Part shown: in pieces, positions 26,172 through 34,424 of the stretch
Numbering within the stretch: position 1 is the first letter of the stretch
Layout: each line of letters opens with the position of its first letter
Assembly (NCBI RefSeq): GCF_003286415.2
Contig: NZ_CP043450.1
Span: forward strand, 3,534,001 to 3,598,000
Direction of reading: 5' to 3'
From: Mucilaginibacter rubeus
GTDB taxonomy: Bacteria; Bacteroidota; Bacteroidia; Sphingobacteriales; Sphingobacteriaceae
Length of the DNA stretch: 64,000 bases
Translations under genes and position numbers: made by a program
Notes under the pieces: model-generated
Database searches by the model: none
What the model saw: only the letters and a program-made list of their open reading frames with translations
Told to the model about the DNA's origin: nothing

Positions 26172-27467
26172 ATGAAGACATACAACTATTCAGAACTTTC
26201 ATCCGCCGATATCCAGAAGTTGGTTCAACGCAATGTTGACCCGGCCAATGAGATCAGGACCATTGTTGAGGACGTGATCACTAATGTGCAGCAGCATGGC
26301 GATAGCGCTTTGTTTGACTATGCATTGAAATTTGACAAGGTGGAACTGAGCAAGCTTTATCTTGAAAAAGCAGAACTGGAAGAGATTGCCAAAGCGATAT
26401 CCGCAGATCAGAAAGCTGCCCTGGAAACGGCTTACAGCAACATCTATAAATTTCACCAAACGCAGTTAAAAACCGAAGACAAGGTTGAAACTATGCCCGG
26501 CGTAACCTGCTGGCGCGAATTACGACCAATTGAAAAAGTTGGCTTGTACATCCCCGGCGGTTCGGCAGTATTGCCAAGTACTTTTTTGATGCTTGGTATC
26601 CCGGCAAGGATAGCAGGTTGTCATGAAATTGTGGTTTGTTCGCCTCCGCAAAAAAACGGCAAGGTCAATGCCTTTATCGCTTATGTAGCACTGATGCTGG
26701 GAATAGATAAGATCTACCTGGTTGGTGGTTCGCAAGCTGTAGCAGCTATGGCTTACGGAACTGCAAGTATCCCTAAAGTTGATAAGATCTTCGGTCCGGG
26801 TAACCAGTTTGTAACCAAAGCTAAAACCATTATCCAGTCAACTACCACAACCGCTATTGATATGCCCGCGGGGCCGTCAGAAGTTTTGGTTATCGCCGAT
26901 GAAACCGCAATTCCTTCATATATCGCTGCCGACCTGCTGGCACAAGCCGAGCACGGTATTGATAGCCAGGCAGTGTTGGTTTGCACCTCTGCCGATATTG
27001 CCCAAAAAGCTATTGCGGAAGTAGAAAAGCAATTACCTGTATTGCCTCGCGCGGAGATAGCGAAGCTTGCCATCGATAACTCGTATGTGGTGATTACCAG
27101 CAGTCTGAGCGAAGCCATAACTTTCAGCAATCAGTACGCGCCGGAGCACCTGATACTTGCTACCGGGAGCTGGGAACAGATCACCGGAAGTATCATCAAT
27201 GCAGGTTCGGTATTTTTGGGTAACCTGACACCGGAAAGCGCTGGCGACTATGCCTCGGGAACTAACCACACCCTGCCAACCAGTAGTTATGCAAGGGCTT
27301 ATTCAGGCGTATCGGTTGATTCGTTTGTGAAGAAGATCACGTTTCAGCACATTACCCGCGAGGGAATCAACAACATTGGCCACACAGTTGAAGTTTTGGC
27401 CGAGCTGGAAGGCTTACATGCGCATAGGAACGCGGTAAGTGTGAGGCTAAGCCCCCCAACCCCCTAA
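26172..27467 (+). CDS. hisD: Histidinol dehydrogenase
   Basis: This 431-residue zinc enzyme oxidises histidinol to histidine in the last two steps of the pathway, using NAD. Recognisable segments are GLYIPGGSAVLPSTFLM, KIFGPGNQFVTKAK, the zinc-site region MPAGPSEVLVIAD with AEHGIDSQAVLV, and SVFLGNLTPESAGDYASGTN. ATG 26172 is chosen because the longer frame is repeat sequence. The last six residues (LSPPTP) and the stop codon are supplied by a GC-rich dispersed repeat (27451-27474), so the natural C-terminus has been replaced or trimmed slightly. Confidence 0.95.
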   Translation: MKTYNYSELSSADIQKLVQRNVDPANEIRTIVEDVITNVQQHGDSALFDYALKFDKVELSKLYLEKAELEEIAKAISADQKAALETAYSNIYKFHQTQLKTEDKVETMPGVTCWRELRPIEKVGLYIPGGSAVLPSTFLMLGIPARIAGCHEIVVCSPPQKNGKVNAFIAYVALMLGIDKIYLVGGSQAVAAMAYGTASIPKVDKIFGPGNQFVTKAKTIIQSTTTTAIDMPAGPSEVLVIADETAIPSYIAADLLAQAEHGIDSQAVLVCTSADIAQKAIAEVEKQLPVLPRAEIAKLAIDNSYVVITSSLSEAITFSNQYAPEHLILATGSWEQITGSIINAGSVFLGNLTPESAGDYASGTNHTLPTSSYARAYSGVSVDSFVKKITFQHITREGINNIGHTVEVLAELEGLHAHRNAVSVRLSPPTP

Positions 27468-27474
27468 AGGGGAA
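27451..27474. repeat. CCCCTAAAGGGG-type repeat overlapping the hisD stop
   Basis: GCCCCCCAACCCCCTAAAGG extends to GGAA. The TAA in its centre is the hisD stop. The same core occurs at 29877 and, diverged, at 29956 and 31320. A short hairpin CCCCTAAAGGGG can form. Confidence 0.8.
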
Positions 27475-27512
27475 TGTACCGATAGGGTTACAAAGAAAAT
27501 GATATACCAAAA

Positions 27513-27607
27513 CGTCATTGCGAGGTACGAAGCAATCCCCAATTTTACAGAGCGGATTTGCAAAGTACCTCTGCTAATCGGGGATTGCTTCGTACCTCGC
27601 AATGACG
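27513..27607. repeat. Perfect 28-bp inverted repeat, GTCATTGCGAGG family
   Basis: Arms 27513-27540 and 27580-27607 are perfectly complementary over 28 bases (starting CGTCATTGCGAGGTACGAAG) around a 39-base centre. This is the least decayed of the four copies and lies between hisD and hisC, 19 bases before the hisC ATG. Confidence 0.95.
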
Positions 27608-27626
27608 GACGTAAAAAAGATTAACA

Positions 27627-28673
27627 ATGTTCGACATTAATAATATACTCAGAGAAAATATAAAACGCCTTGTGCCTTATTCATCCGCACGTGATGAGTA
27701 CCAGGGCGAAGCAAGCATCTTTCTGGATGCAAATGAAAACGCTTTCGGGTCACCATTAGATCAGCAGTTTAACCGCTATCCTGATCCTTTACAGTACGAC
27801 CTAAAAAAACGTATCACCGAAATAAAAGGGGTGCCACCACGCAATATTTTTGTTGGCAACGGTAGCGATGAGGCTATCGATATCCTGTTCCGCAGTTTTT
27901 GTAACCCGGGAGTTGATAATGTGATCCTGGTACCGCCTACTTACGGCATGTATGAGGTATCAGCAAACATCAATGATATTGAAGCCCGTAAAGTAAGCCT
28001 AACTGAAGATTATCAGCTTAATTTAGAAGGCATTGCCGAGGCTGTAAATAAAAACACCAAACTGATCTTTATTTGCTCGCCAAACAACCCTACCGGCAAC
28101 TCTATTAACCGCGACGATATTCAAACCCTGTTGGCTAATTTCAACGGCATTGTCGTAGTTGATGAAGCTTACATCAACTTCAGCAGGCAAAAGTCCTTTA
28201 TCCAGGAACTTACTGAGTGTGCTAACCTTGTGGTAATGCAAACACTGTCAAAAGCATGGGGTTTAGCAGGTTTACGCGTAGGTATGGCTTTTGCCAGCGA
28301 AGAAATCATTGAGGTGATGAACAAAGTAAAGCCACCTTACAACGTTAATGAATCATCGCAGCAACTGGCTTTGGCAGCCTTGGCTAATGTAGGTCAGGTA
28401 AACGAATGGATCAAAGAAACCCTTGCACAACGCGACAGGTTAGTATTGAAATTGAAAGACCTCGAATTTGTGCTGGATATATATCCGTCTGACGCCAACT
28501 TTATCCTTGTAAAAACTACAGATGCCAACGGCATTTATGATTACCTGGTAAAACAGGGCATCATTGTGCGCAATCGCTCAAAAGTTGAGCTTTGTGAAGG
28601 CTGTCTTCGCATAACCGTTGGTACTCCGGATGAAAATACTGTTTTGTTGGACACCCTACAAAACTTCAAATAA
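27627..28673 (+). CDS. hisC: Histidinol-phosphate aminotransferase
   Basis: This 348-residue PLP enzyme converts imidazole-acetol phosphate to histidinol phosphate with glutamate as amino donor. Fold type I landmarks are FVGNGSDEAIDILFR, CSPNNPTGNSI, VVDEAYINFS and the PLP lysine in TLSKAWGLAGLRVG. The C-terminal RNRSKVELCEGCLRITVGT binds substrate carboxylate and phosphate groups. Length and order in the operon are standard. Confidence 0.96.
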   Translation: MFDINNILRENIKRLVPYSSARDEYQGEASIFLDANENAFGSPLDQQFNRYPDPLQYDLKKRITEIKGVPPRNIFVGNGSDEAIDILFRSFCNPGVDNVILVPPTYGMYEVSANINDIEARKVSLTEDYQLNLEGIAEAVNKNTKLIFICSPNNPTGNSINRDDIQTLLANFNGIVVVDEAYINFSRQKSFIQELTECANLVVMQTLSKAWGLAGLRVGMAFASEEIIEVMNKVKPPYNVNESSQQLALAALANVGQVNEWIKETLAQRDRLVLKLKDLEFVLDIYPSDANFILVKTTDANGIYDYLVKQGIIVRNRSKVELCEGCLRITVGTPDENTVLLDTLQNFK

Positions 28674-28731
28674 AACAGTAAAAGGTGAAATCACTAATTC
28701 AATAATTCGCTAAATCAATAATTAATCCTGG

Positions 28732-29874
28732 ATGAGTAATTTACAGAAAATATTGTTCGTTGACCGCGACGGCACCCTGATCAAAGAACCGGCCGATGAG
28801 CAAATTGATTCATTTGCCAAGCTGGAATTTTATCCAGGCGCATTAACCTATCTGCCTAAAATAGCTAAAGAGCTTGATTTTGAACTTGTAATGGTTACCA
28901 ACCAGGACGGATTAGGCACTTCGGTTTACCCCGAGGATACCTTTTGGCCTGTTCATAACTTTGTATTGCAGGCATTTGAGGGCGAAGGCGTAAAATTTGC
29001 CAACCAGATCATCGACCGTACTTTTGCCCGTGACAATGCCCCCACCCGCAAGCCGGGCACCGCGCTGCTTACGCAATATCTTGATGCGGACAAATACGAT
29101 CTTAAAAACTCATTCACCATCGGCGACCGTAAAAACGACGTACTGCTGGCAAAAAACCTTGGCGCAAAGGCCATCTGGCTTAACAATAACAGCAATCTCG
29201 GCGGAAACGAATTTTCTGAGGCCGATCATATCGATGATGTTATTGCGCTCGAAACTACCGACTGGCAAAAGGTATACGAGTTTTTAAAACTCGGCCAGCG
29301 GGTATTTGAGCATCGTCGTGCTACTAAGGAAACCGATATCCACATCAAAATAAACCTTGATGGTAAAGGGGATGCCAAAATATCAACCGGCCTGCACTTT
29401 TTTGACCACATGCTTGATCAAATTGCCCGTCACGGCAGTATCGATCTGGAAATTACCGCGAAAGGCGATCTCCATATCGACGAACATCACACCATTGAAG
29501 ATACAGGTATCGCTTTAGGCGAAGTATTCGCCGCTGCTTTGGGTAACAAAATGGGCATCGAACGTTATGGTTTCTGCCTGCCAATGGATGATTGCCTGGC
29601 CCAGGCAGCTATCGACTTTGGTGGCCGTAACTGGATAGTTTGGGATGCCGATTTTAAACGCGAAAAAGTGGGTGATGTGCCAACCGAAATGTTTTACCAC
29701 TTCTTCAAATCGTTCAGCGATGCCTCAAAAAGCAACCTGAATATCAAAGCCGAAGGACAAAACGAACATCACAAAATTGAAGCTATATTTAAAGCCTTTG
29801 CCAAGGCAATAAAAATGGCCGTAAAACGTGATGTAGATAAGATGGTTTTACCAAGCACTAAAGGACTGCTTTAA
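28732..29874 (+). CDS. hisB: Bifunctional histidinol-phosphatase/imidazoleglycerol-phosphate dehydratase
   Basis: This 380-residue fusion carries two pathway steps. Residues 1-165 or so form a HAD phosphatase ([18 protein letters not shown], then VTNQDGLG and [17 protein letters not shown]). Residues 185-380 form the dehydratase, with the di-metal histidine motifs [13 protein letters not shown] and [15 protein letters not shown]. The same fusion is found in enteric bacteria and many Bacteroidota. The gap from hisC (58 bases) holds a minor ATTC/AATAATT repeat. The stop is only 2 bases from a GC-rich repeat. Confidence 0.96.
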   Translation: MSNLQKILFVDRDGTLIKEPADEQIDSFAKLEFYPGALTYLPKIAKELDFELVMVTNQDGLGTSVYPEDTFWPVHNFVLQAFEGEGVKFANQIIDRTFARDNAPTRKPGTALLTQYLDADKYDLKNSFTIGDRKNDVLLAKNLGAKAIWLNNNSNLGGNEFSEADHIDDVIALETTDWQKVYEFLKLGQRVFEHRRATKETDIHIKINLDGKGDAKISTGLHFFDHMLDQIARHGSIDLEITAKGDLHIDEHHTIEDTGIALGEVFAAALGNKMGIERYGFCLPMDDCLAQAAIDFGGRNWIVWDADFKREKVGDVPTEMFYHFFKSFSDASKSNLNIKAEGQNEHHKIEAIFKAFAKAIKMAVKRDVDKMVLPSTKGLL

Positions 29875-29876
29875 GA

Positions 29877-29976
29877 GCCCCCAGCCCCTAAAGGGGAGCA
29901 ACTAATTAACATGAAAACACCAGATCAAAATAATAAAAAAAGCCTCGCAGAGGCACCCCTTCAGGGGCGGGGGGGC
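29877..29976. repeat. GC-rich inverted repeat enclosing the hisH start codon
   Basis: The left arm GCCCCCAGCCCCTAAAGGGG (29877-29896) is nearly complementary to the right arm (29956-29976, CCCCTTCAGGGGCGGGGGGG then C). The 59-base centre includes the hisH ATG at 29911. The right arm is translated as part of the HisH N-terminus. Confidence 0.82.
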
Positions 29977-30564
29977 ATCGGCATTATCCTATACGGAGCC
30001 GGAAACATATTTTCCCTTACTGCTGCTTTAGAGCGCTTAGGTATCCCTTATGGCTTTATCAACAGCGAAGAGGATTTTGATAAATACGACCGCTATATCA
30101 TTCCGGGGGTTGGGCATGCCGGTGCGGCCATGAATAAGCTTAAGGCTACCGGACTGGTACCAGCCATTAAGGCGTTAAAGAAACCAACCCTGGGTATTTG
30201 CGTAGGGATGCAGCTGCTTACCTCTTATTCAGAAGAGGGCGATTCTAACTTATTGGATATCATTCCGGTTAAAACTTTAAGGTTTGCAGATAGTGCAGAA
30301 CACAAAGTACCGCACACCGGTTGGAACAGGGTTTACCCCGAAAAGGAAAATCCATTATTTGAAAATATACCGTCAGGTTCACACTTTTACTTTGTACATT
30401 CATACTTTATTGAGCATGATAAAGCATACACTTTACTGGCCGCTGACTATGGAAATCAATTTTCGGCATCAATTTGGCTTGATAATTTTTATGGCGTACA
30501 ATTCCACCCGGAAAAGTCGGGTGAGTTTGGCGAAACATTGTTAACTAATTTCTCAAAAATATAA
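29911..30564 (+). CDS. hisH: Imidazole glycerol phosphate synthase, glutaminase subunit
   Basis: This 217-residue class I amidotransferase releases ammonia from glutamine for HisF. The catalytic cysteine lies in GICVGMQLL, and the His-Glu pair in QFHPEKSG. The oxyanion region is IIPGVGHAGAAM. The protein normally begins near IGIILYGAGNIFSL, but here about 22 extra residues (MKTPDQNNKKSLAEAPLQGR, then GG) precede it. No in-frame ATG, GTG or TTG lies close to the normal start. The extension is encoded by a GC-rich repeat element, so the gene has adopted a start codon inside the repeat. Confidence 0.93.
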   Translation: MKTPDQNNKKSLAEAPLQGRGGIGIILYGAGNIFSLTAALERLGIPYGFINSEEDFDKYDRYIIPGVGHAGAAMNKLKATGLVPAIKALKKPTLGICVGMQLLTSYSEEGDSNLLDIIPVKTLRFADSAEHKVPHTGWNRVYPEKENPLFENIPSGSHFYFVHSYFIEHDKAYTLLAADYGNQFSASIWLDNFYGVQFHPEKSGEFGETLLTNFSKI

Positions 30565-30569
30565 AGGAT

Positions 30570-31319
30570 ATGTACATTATTCCTGCCATTGACATTTTGA
30601 ACAAGAAGGTAGTCCGTCTTCGTGAAGGCGACTACGCACAGGTAACCGAATACGATGTTACCCTTGAAGAAATGATTGAGCGCTACCAGAGCAACGGCAC
30701 CAATTTCATCCACATCATTGACCTTAACGGTGCCAAAAACGATTTCAGCAATCAGCAATACCTGTTTGATGTGATCCGTAAAACGGACATGAAGGTGCAA
30801 TATGGCGGCGGCATCCGCAGCATCGAAAAAGTAAAAGAGCTGATAGATGCCGGCGTTCACCGCGTAATTGTTGGTACGCAAGCACTTACTAACCCAAGCT
30901 TCCTGCCCGATTTGAGCAAAGAAATTTGCGGTAAAGATAAATGCTCCGACCAGGTGGTTGTTGCTATCGACGTACTTGACGAAGTTATTAAATATTCAGG
31001 CTGGATGGAAAGCTCACCGATCAAGCTAATGGACTACGTTGATAAATGCCTGAACTTAGGTTTCTTCCGTTTCCTTTGCACCGACATTAACAAAGACGGT
31101 AAACTTGGCGGCGCGGGTATCGAACTGTACGAAAAACTGCTTGATCATTCACCTTTCATCAAACTTATCGCATCTGGTGGCGTAAGCTCTATGGGCGATA
31201 TCGAAAAGCTAAACCGCTTAAAAGTTGAGTCGGTAGTGGTTGGCAAAGCCATATATGAGGGTCACATCACTATTGAAGATGTGAAACACTGGAACCTGGA
31301 CGCGCTGATTTCGATATAG
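30570..31319 (+). CDS. hisA: Phosphoribosylformimino-AICAR phosphate isomerase
   Basis: This 249-residue half-barrel-repeat enzyme isomerises ProFAR to PRFAR. It starts MYIIPAIDILNKKVVRLREG with the catalytic Asp in the first strand. The phosphate-binding sites are YGGGIRSIEKV and IASGGVSSMGDIEKL, and the second catalytic region is LCTDINKDGKLGGAGIELY. It begins 5 bases after hisH. The stop codon is followed at once by a GC-rich repeat arm (31319-31340) and then by a GTCATTGCGAG palindrome. Confidence 0.95.
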   Translation: MYIIPAIDILNKKVVRLREGDYAQVTEYDVTLEEMIERYQSNGTNFIHIIDLNGAKNDFSNQQYLFDVIRKTDMKVQYGGGIRSIEKVKELIDAGVHRVIVGTQALTNPSFLPDLSKEICGKDKCSDQVVVAIDVLDEVIKYSGWMESSPIKLMDYVDKCLNLGFFRFLCTDINKDGKLGGAGIELYEKLLDHSPFIKLIASGGVSSMGDIEKLNRLKVESVVVGKAIYEGHITIEDVKHWNLDALISI

Positions 31320-31340
31320 CCCCCCGGCCCCCTCTTTAAA
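31319..31340. repeat. Diverged GC-rich repeat arm after hisA
   Basis: GCCCCCCGGCCCCCTCTTTA resembles the left half of the CCCCTAAAGGGG-type elements at 27451 and 29877, without the right half. It starts on the last base of the hisA stop. Confidence 0.6.
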
Positions 31341-31354
31341 AACCTGTACACCTC

Positions 31355-31442
31355 ATGTCATTGCGAGCGATAGCGTGGCAATCGCACACCATACAGGTCG
31401 GACTTGTATAGTTCGCGATTGCTTCGTTCCTCGCAATGACAT
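31355..31442. repeat. Palindromic repeat between hisA and hisF
   Basis: Outer arms ATGTCATTGCGAG and CTCGCAATGACAT pair perfectly. Inner parts (GGCAATCGC against GCGATTGC) pair again. It is the fourth copy of the GTCATTGCGAG family and ends 12 bases before hisF. Confidence 0.88.
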
Positions 31443-31454
31443 ATTTTAATAAGC

Positions 31455-32210
31455 ATGCTTGCAAAAAGAATTATCCCCTGTCTTGACGTTAAGGACGGGC
31501 GGACTGTAAAAGGCGTAAACTTTGTTGATCTGCGCGATGCCGGCGACCCGGTAGAGCTTGCCTGGAACTACTCGAACCAGGGAGCCGACGAGTTGGTATT
31601 TCTGGATATTACAGCTACCGTTGAACGCCGCAAAACTATGGTTGAGCTGGTAAAGGCCGTAGCCCGGCAAATTAATATACCGTTTACTATAGGCGGCGGC
31701 ATCAATGAAATTGCCGATGCAGACGCCTTGCTGAATGCGGGAGCAGATAAAATATCCATCAATTCGGCGGCTGTACGTAACCCCAAACTGATAGATGAAC
31801 TGGCTGCCGCTTTTGGTGTTCAGTTTGTAGTGATAGCCGTTGATACCCGCAGCATAGGCGATAAAAATGTAGTTCACTTAAATGGCGGCAGGTTGCCTAC
31901 GGAACGCCAGACACTTGAGTGGATCCTGGAAGCCGAAAGCCGTGGAGCAGGTGAAATTTTGCTGACCTCTATGGATCATGATGGTACTAAAGGCGGTTTT
32001 GATAATGGCTTGTTAAAAATCGTGAATGATGCGGTTCACATTCCGGTGATTGCTTCGGGCGGCGCCGGTAAAGTTGAACACTTTGTTGATGTTTTTGAAA
32101 AAACCAACGTCGACGCGGCATTAGCAGCTTCAGTGTTTCACTATGGTGAGATATTGATCCCTGATTTGAAGCGAACCCTGCAGGGTAATAAAATAGAAGT
32201 ACGGATCTGA
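31455..32210 (+). CDS. hisF: Imidazole glycerol phosphate synthase, cyclase subunit
   Basis: This 251-residue TIM barrel joins PRFAR with ammonia to give imidazole glycerol phosphate and AICAR. The catalytic aspartates are seen in [18 protein letters not shown] and in VIAVDTRS. Phosphate-binding loops are [11 protein letters not shown] and [16 protein letters not shown]. It works as a complex with HisH, encoded upstream. The gene is separated from hisIE by a 210-base gap with a composite palindromic element. Confidence 0.96.
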   Translation: MLAKRIIPCLDVKDGRTVKGVNFVDLRDAGDPVELAWNYSNQGADELVFLDITATVERRKTMVELVKAVARQINIPFTIGGGINEIADADALLNAGADKISINSAAVRNPKLIDELAAAFGVQFVVIAVDTRSIGDKNVVHLNGGRLPTERQTLEWILEAESRGAGEILLTSMDHDGTKGGFDNGLLKIVNDAVHIPVIASGGAGKVEHFVDVFEKTNVDAALAASVFHYGEILIPDLKRTLQGNKIEVRI

Positions 32211-32231
32211 TAAACTGATAACTTTGCAGTT

Positions 32232-32367
32232 GCTGTCTGAAGTCTCTGACTTCAGACGACTATTTTTGTAGTCTTCAGACTACAGTAAAGCACCTGTTAA
32301 AGCGAAAAACTGTATGTAGTTACAAACTACATACATAGCTAATTCGAAGTCAGAGACTTCGAACAGC
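32232..32367. repeat. Composite palindromic element between hisF and hisIE
   Basis: Outer arms GCTGTCTGAAGTCTCTGACT (32232) and GTCAGAGACTTCGAACAGC (ending 32367) are nearly complementary over 22 bases. Inside are further perfect small palindromes: CTGAAGTC-TCT-GACTTCAG, GTAGTCT-TC-AGACTAC and GTATGTAGT-N5-ACTACATAC. A related tail (CTCCAGACTATAGC) extends to about 32390. Confidence 0.88.
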
Positions 32368-32421
32368 ATGTGAAACTCCAGACTATAGCAAAGCGGCAAA
32401 ATTAATTTGAATTAGGACAAA

Positions 32422-33009
32422 ATGAACATAGACTTTGAAAAAACCGGCGGACTTGTCCCCGTAATTATACAGGATGAGCAAACCCTTGAGGTATTGATGC
32501 TGGGTTATATGAACCAGGAAGCTTACGATAAAACTGTACAGGAAAATATCGTCACTTTCTATTCACGTTCAAAAAACCGCCTGTGGACTAAAGGCGAAAC
32601 CAGCAATAATTTCCTGCATGTAAAAAGCATCAGCATTGATTGCGATAACGATACCCTGTTGATCAAAGTTAAAGCGGATGGCCCTACCTGCCACACAGGC
32701 TCACGCAGTTGTTTCAACACCGAGTTTAATCAAAACTTTATCCTGGAGCTGGAAAATATCATCGCCGACAGGTATGAAAACCCGGTAGAAGGTTCGTACG
32801 TGAACAAGCTCCGCAATAAAGGCCTCAATAAAATAGCCCAAAAAGTTGGTGAAGAAGGTGTTGAAACTGTTATAGCAGCCCTTGCCGAAACTGAAACCGA
32901 CCTGATCAATGAATCATCAGATCTTGTTTTCCATTTATTGGTGCTACTACGCGAAAAAGGTTTGACCTTAGAAACTATCGCTAAAAATTTAGAATCGAGA
33001 CATAAATAA
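32422..33009 (+). CDS. hisIE: Bifunctional phosphoribosyl-AMP cyclohydrolase/phosphoribosyl-ATP pyrophosphatase
   Basis: This 195-residue fusion catalyses steps two and three of the pathway. The N-terminal HisI domain shows [16 protein letters not shown], the zinc ligands in [10 protein letters not shown] and [12 protein letters not shown], and [13 protein letters not shown]. The C-terminal HisE domain, an all-alpha pyrophosphatase, shows [20 protein letters not shown]. It is the last his gene; a GCAGTTTGCAGT-type palindrome follows directly and may end the transcript. Confidence 0.96.
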   Translation: MNIDFEKTGGLVPVIIQDEQTLEVLMLGYMNQEAYDKTVQENIVTFYSRSKNRLWTKGETSNNFLHVKSISIDCDNDTLLIKVKADGPTCHTGSRSCFNTEFNQNFILELENIIADRYENPVEGSYVNKLRNKGLNKIAQKVGEEGVETVIAALAETETDLINESSDLVFHLLVLLREKGLTLETIAKNLESRHK

Positions 33010-33011
33010 AT

Positions 33012-33125
33012 CAGTGGGCAGTTTTTAGTTTGCAGTGGGCTGTTGATAAAATCAATCGCAGCAAACCGCTAACCGGAAACTGCAAACTGAACAAGCAAAC
33101 TGCCAACAGGAAACTGCAAACTAAA
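33012..33125. repeat. Palindromic repeat after hisIE, GCAGTTTGCAGT family
   Basis: CAGTGGGCAGTTTTTAGTTT on the left and complementary units (GGAAACTGCAAACTGAAC, GCAAACTGCCAACAGG) on the right can fold into a long imperfect hairpin. It fills the gap to the WD40 gene. Confidence 0.75.
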
Positions 33126-33127
33126 GA

Positions 33128-34039
33128 ATGATCACCGTACAAAAAACAGCCGAGCTTACCGGACATACCAACCCTATATTCACGCTTGAGCTTTCGCAAA
33201 AGCCTGGAATATTGTTTACGGGTGGCAACGATAAGGGATTGGTTGAATGGAGTCTGAAAGATTTCTCTTTCATTAAGGTGATGTTTCCTGTTAACGCGTC
33301 TATTTACGCTATCCATTGTCCGGAGGGTTATCCCTTAATGTTTGCCGGCTTACGTAGCGGTGAAGTTTTGGTGTTCGATTTCATCCAGCAAAAATTACTT
33401 AAGCCCTTAAGGCATCATCGCAAAGCCATTTTCGACATCAAATCGGCTGTTAAAAAGGATGAACTGTTAATAGCCTCAGAAGATGGCACGGTATCCGTAT
33501 GGAGCCTTAAAACGCTTGAGATGGTGCATAGCATCACCGTGTCTAAAGACACTGTACGGTGTATTGCTGTTTCTCCGGACCAAAAACAGGTAGCATTTGG
33601 CTGTCGCGATAACCATATTGGCGTTTATGATCTGGAAGATTATACAATAATAAAAGCACTCCACGGACATACTATGGCTGTTTTTTCGATAGCCTACAGT
33701 CCCGATGGAACTTACATCGCTTCAGGTGCACGTGACGCCCAGGTTAAGATTTGGGATAGCAACACCTATCATGAAATAAAGAATATCCCCGCCCATCTTT
33801 TTGCCGTAAACCATATCCTATTCCACCCTACCCTGCCTTATTTTGCTACTGCCAGTATGGACAAAAGCATCAAGATTTGGGGATCAGATGATTTTAAACT
33901 TTATAAAAACATCAGCAGGGAAAAAGGCTATCCAGGCCATGTACTTTCCATCAATAAATTATCCTGGGCCGCTCCCGATCAATTGCTTTCCGTTAGCGAC
34001 GACAAAGCCATCATCAACTGGGAAATTAAATTTGAATAA
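33128..34039 (+). CDS. WD40 repeat protein
   Basis: This 303-residue cytoplasmic protein consists of about seven WD40 repeats, enough for one beta-propeller. Clear repeats include LTGHTNPIFTLELS, LIASEDGTVSVWSLKT, VAFGCRDNHIGVYDLED, then LHGHTMAVFSIAYSPDGTYI and ATASMDKSIKIWGSD. No enzymatic domain is attached, so it is probably a protein-binding scaffold. It follows the his operon on the same strand but is separated by a hairpin repeat, and a functional link to histidine synthesis is not implied. Confidence 0.9.
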   Translation: MITVQKTAELTGHTNPIFTLELSQKPGILFTGGNDKGLVEWSLKDFSFIKVMFPVNASIYAIHCPEGYPLMFAGLRSGEVLVFDFIQQKLLKPLRHHRKAIFDIKSAVKKDELLIASEDGTVSVWSLKTLEMVHSITVSKDTVRCIAVSPDQKQVAFGCRDNHIGVYDLEDYTIIKALHGHTMAVFSIAYSPDGTYIASGARDAQVKIWDSNTYHEIKNIPAHLFAVNHILFHPTLPYFATASMDKSIKIWGSDDFKLYKNISREKGYPGHVLSINKLSWAAPDQLLSVSDDKAIINWEIKFE

Positions 34040-34424
34040 CCCTTCGCAACGCGGCTTTTAGCAAGCTGTTAAATGATACATTTTTATTTCTGCTGTAAAT
34101 ATCATTACCGCCTGGCCTCCCTATTTCTCTATCAAACCACAACTTAAATTCATTAAGGGTTTTTGTTATTAAAATCCATGTTCAAACGCTCAATAATAGT
34201 ATTAAATAACATATTTTACAGTTAAAAACGCAATTTTAAATACTTAAAACAGCCGCTTCGTTCATTCCTATTTTGTTTATTCATTTTATTCATTCGCTAA
34301 AATCAATAACATTTATAGCGCATTAATCGTAACTATACGTTGATACTCCCCTATTCATAAAAGCTATTACCAGCCAGCCATATAGCCTATAGGAATATAA
34401 AAAATAGTATCAAAATGTATACTT
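34040..34424. other. AT-rich intergenic region, no gene seen
   Basis: These 385 bases hold no plausible reading frame, hairpin terminator or RNA gene that I can recognise. The last 150 bases are very AT-rich and probably contain the promoter of the following secreted-protein gene, but no good TTTG-N19-TAnnTTTG pair is found. Confidence 0.5.

Noticed and set aside
27513..27607. Insertion sequence remnant
   Set aside because: The palindromes have long inverted arms but no transposase fragment, and I saw no target duplication.
32232..32367. tRNA-like or riboswitch structure between hisF and hisIE
   Set aside because: The branched palindromes lack a TPsiC-like segment or CCA end and resemble other intergenic repeats rather than a known RNA family.
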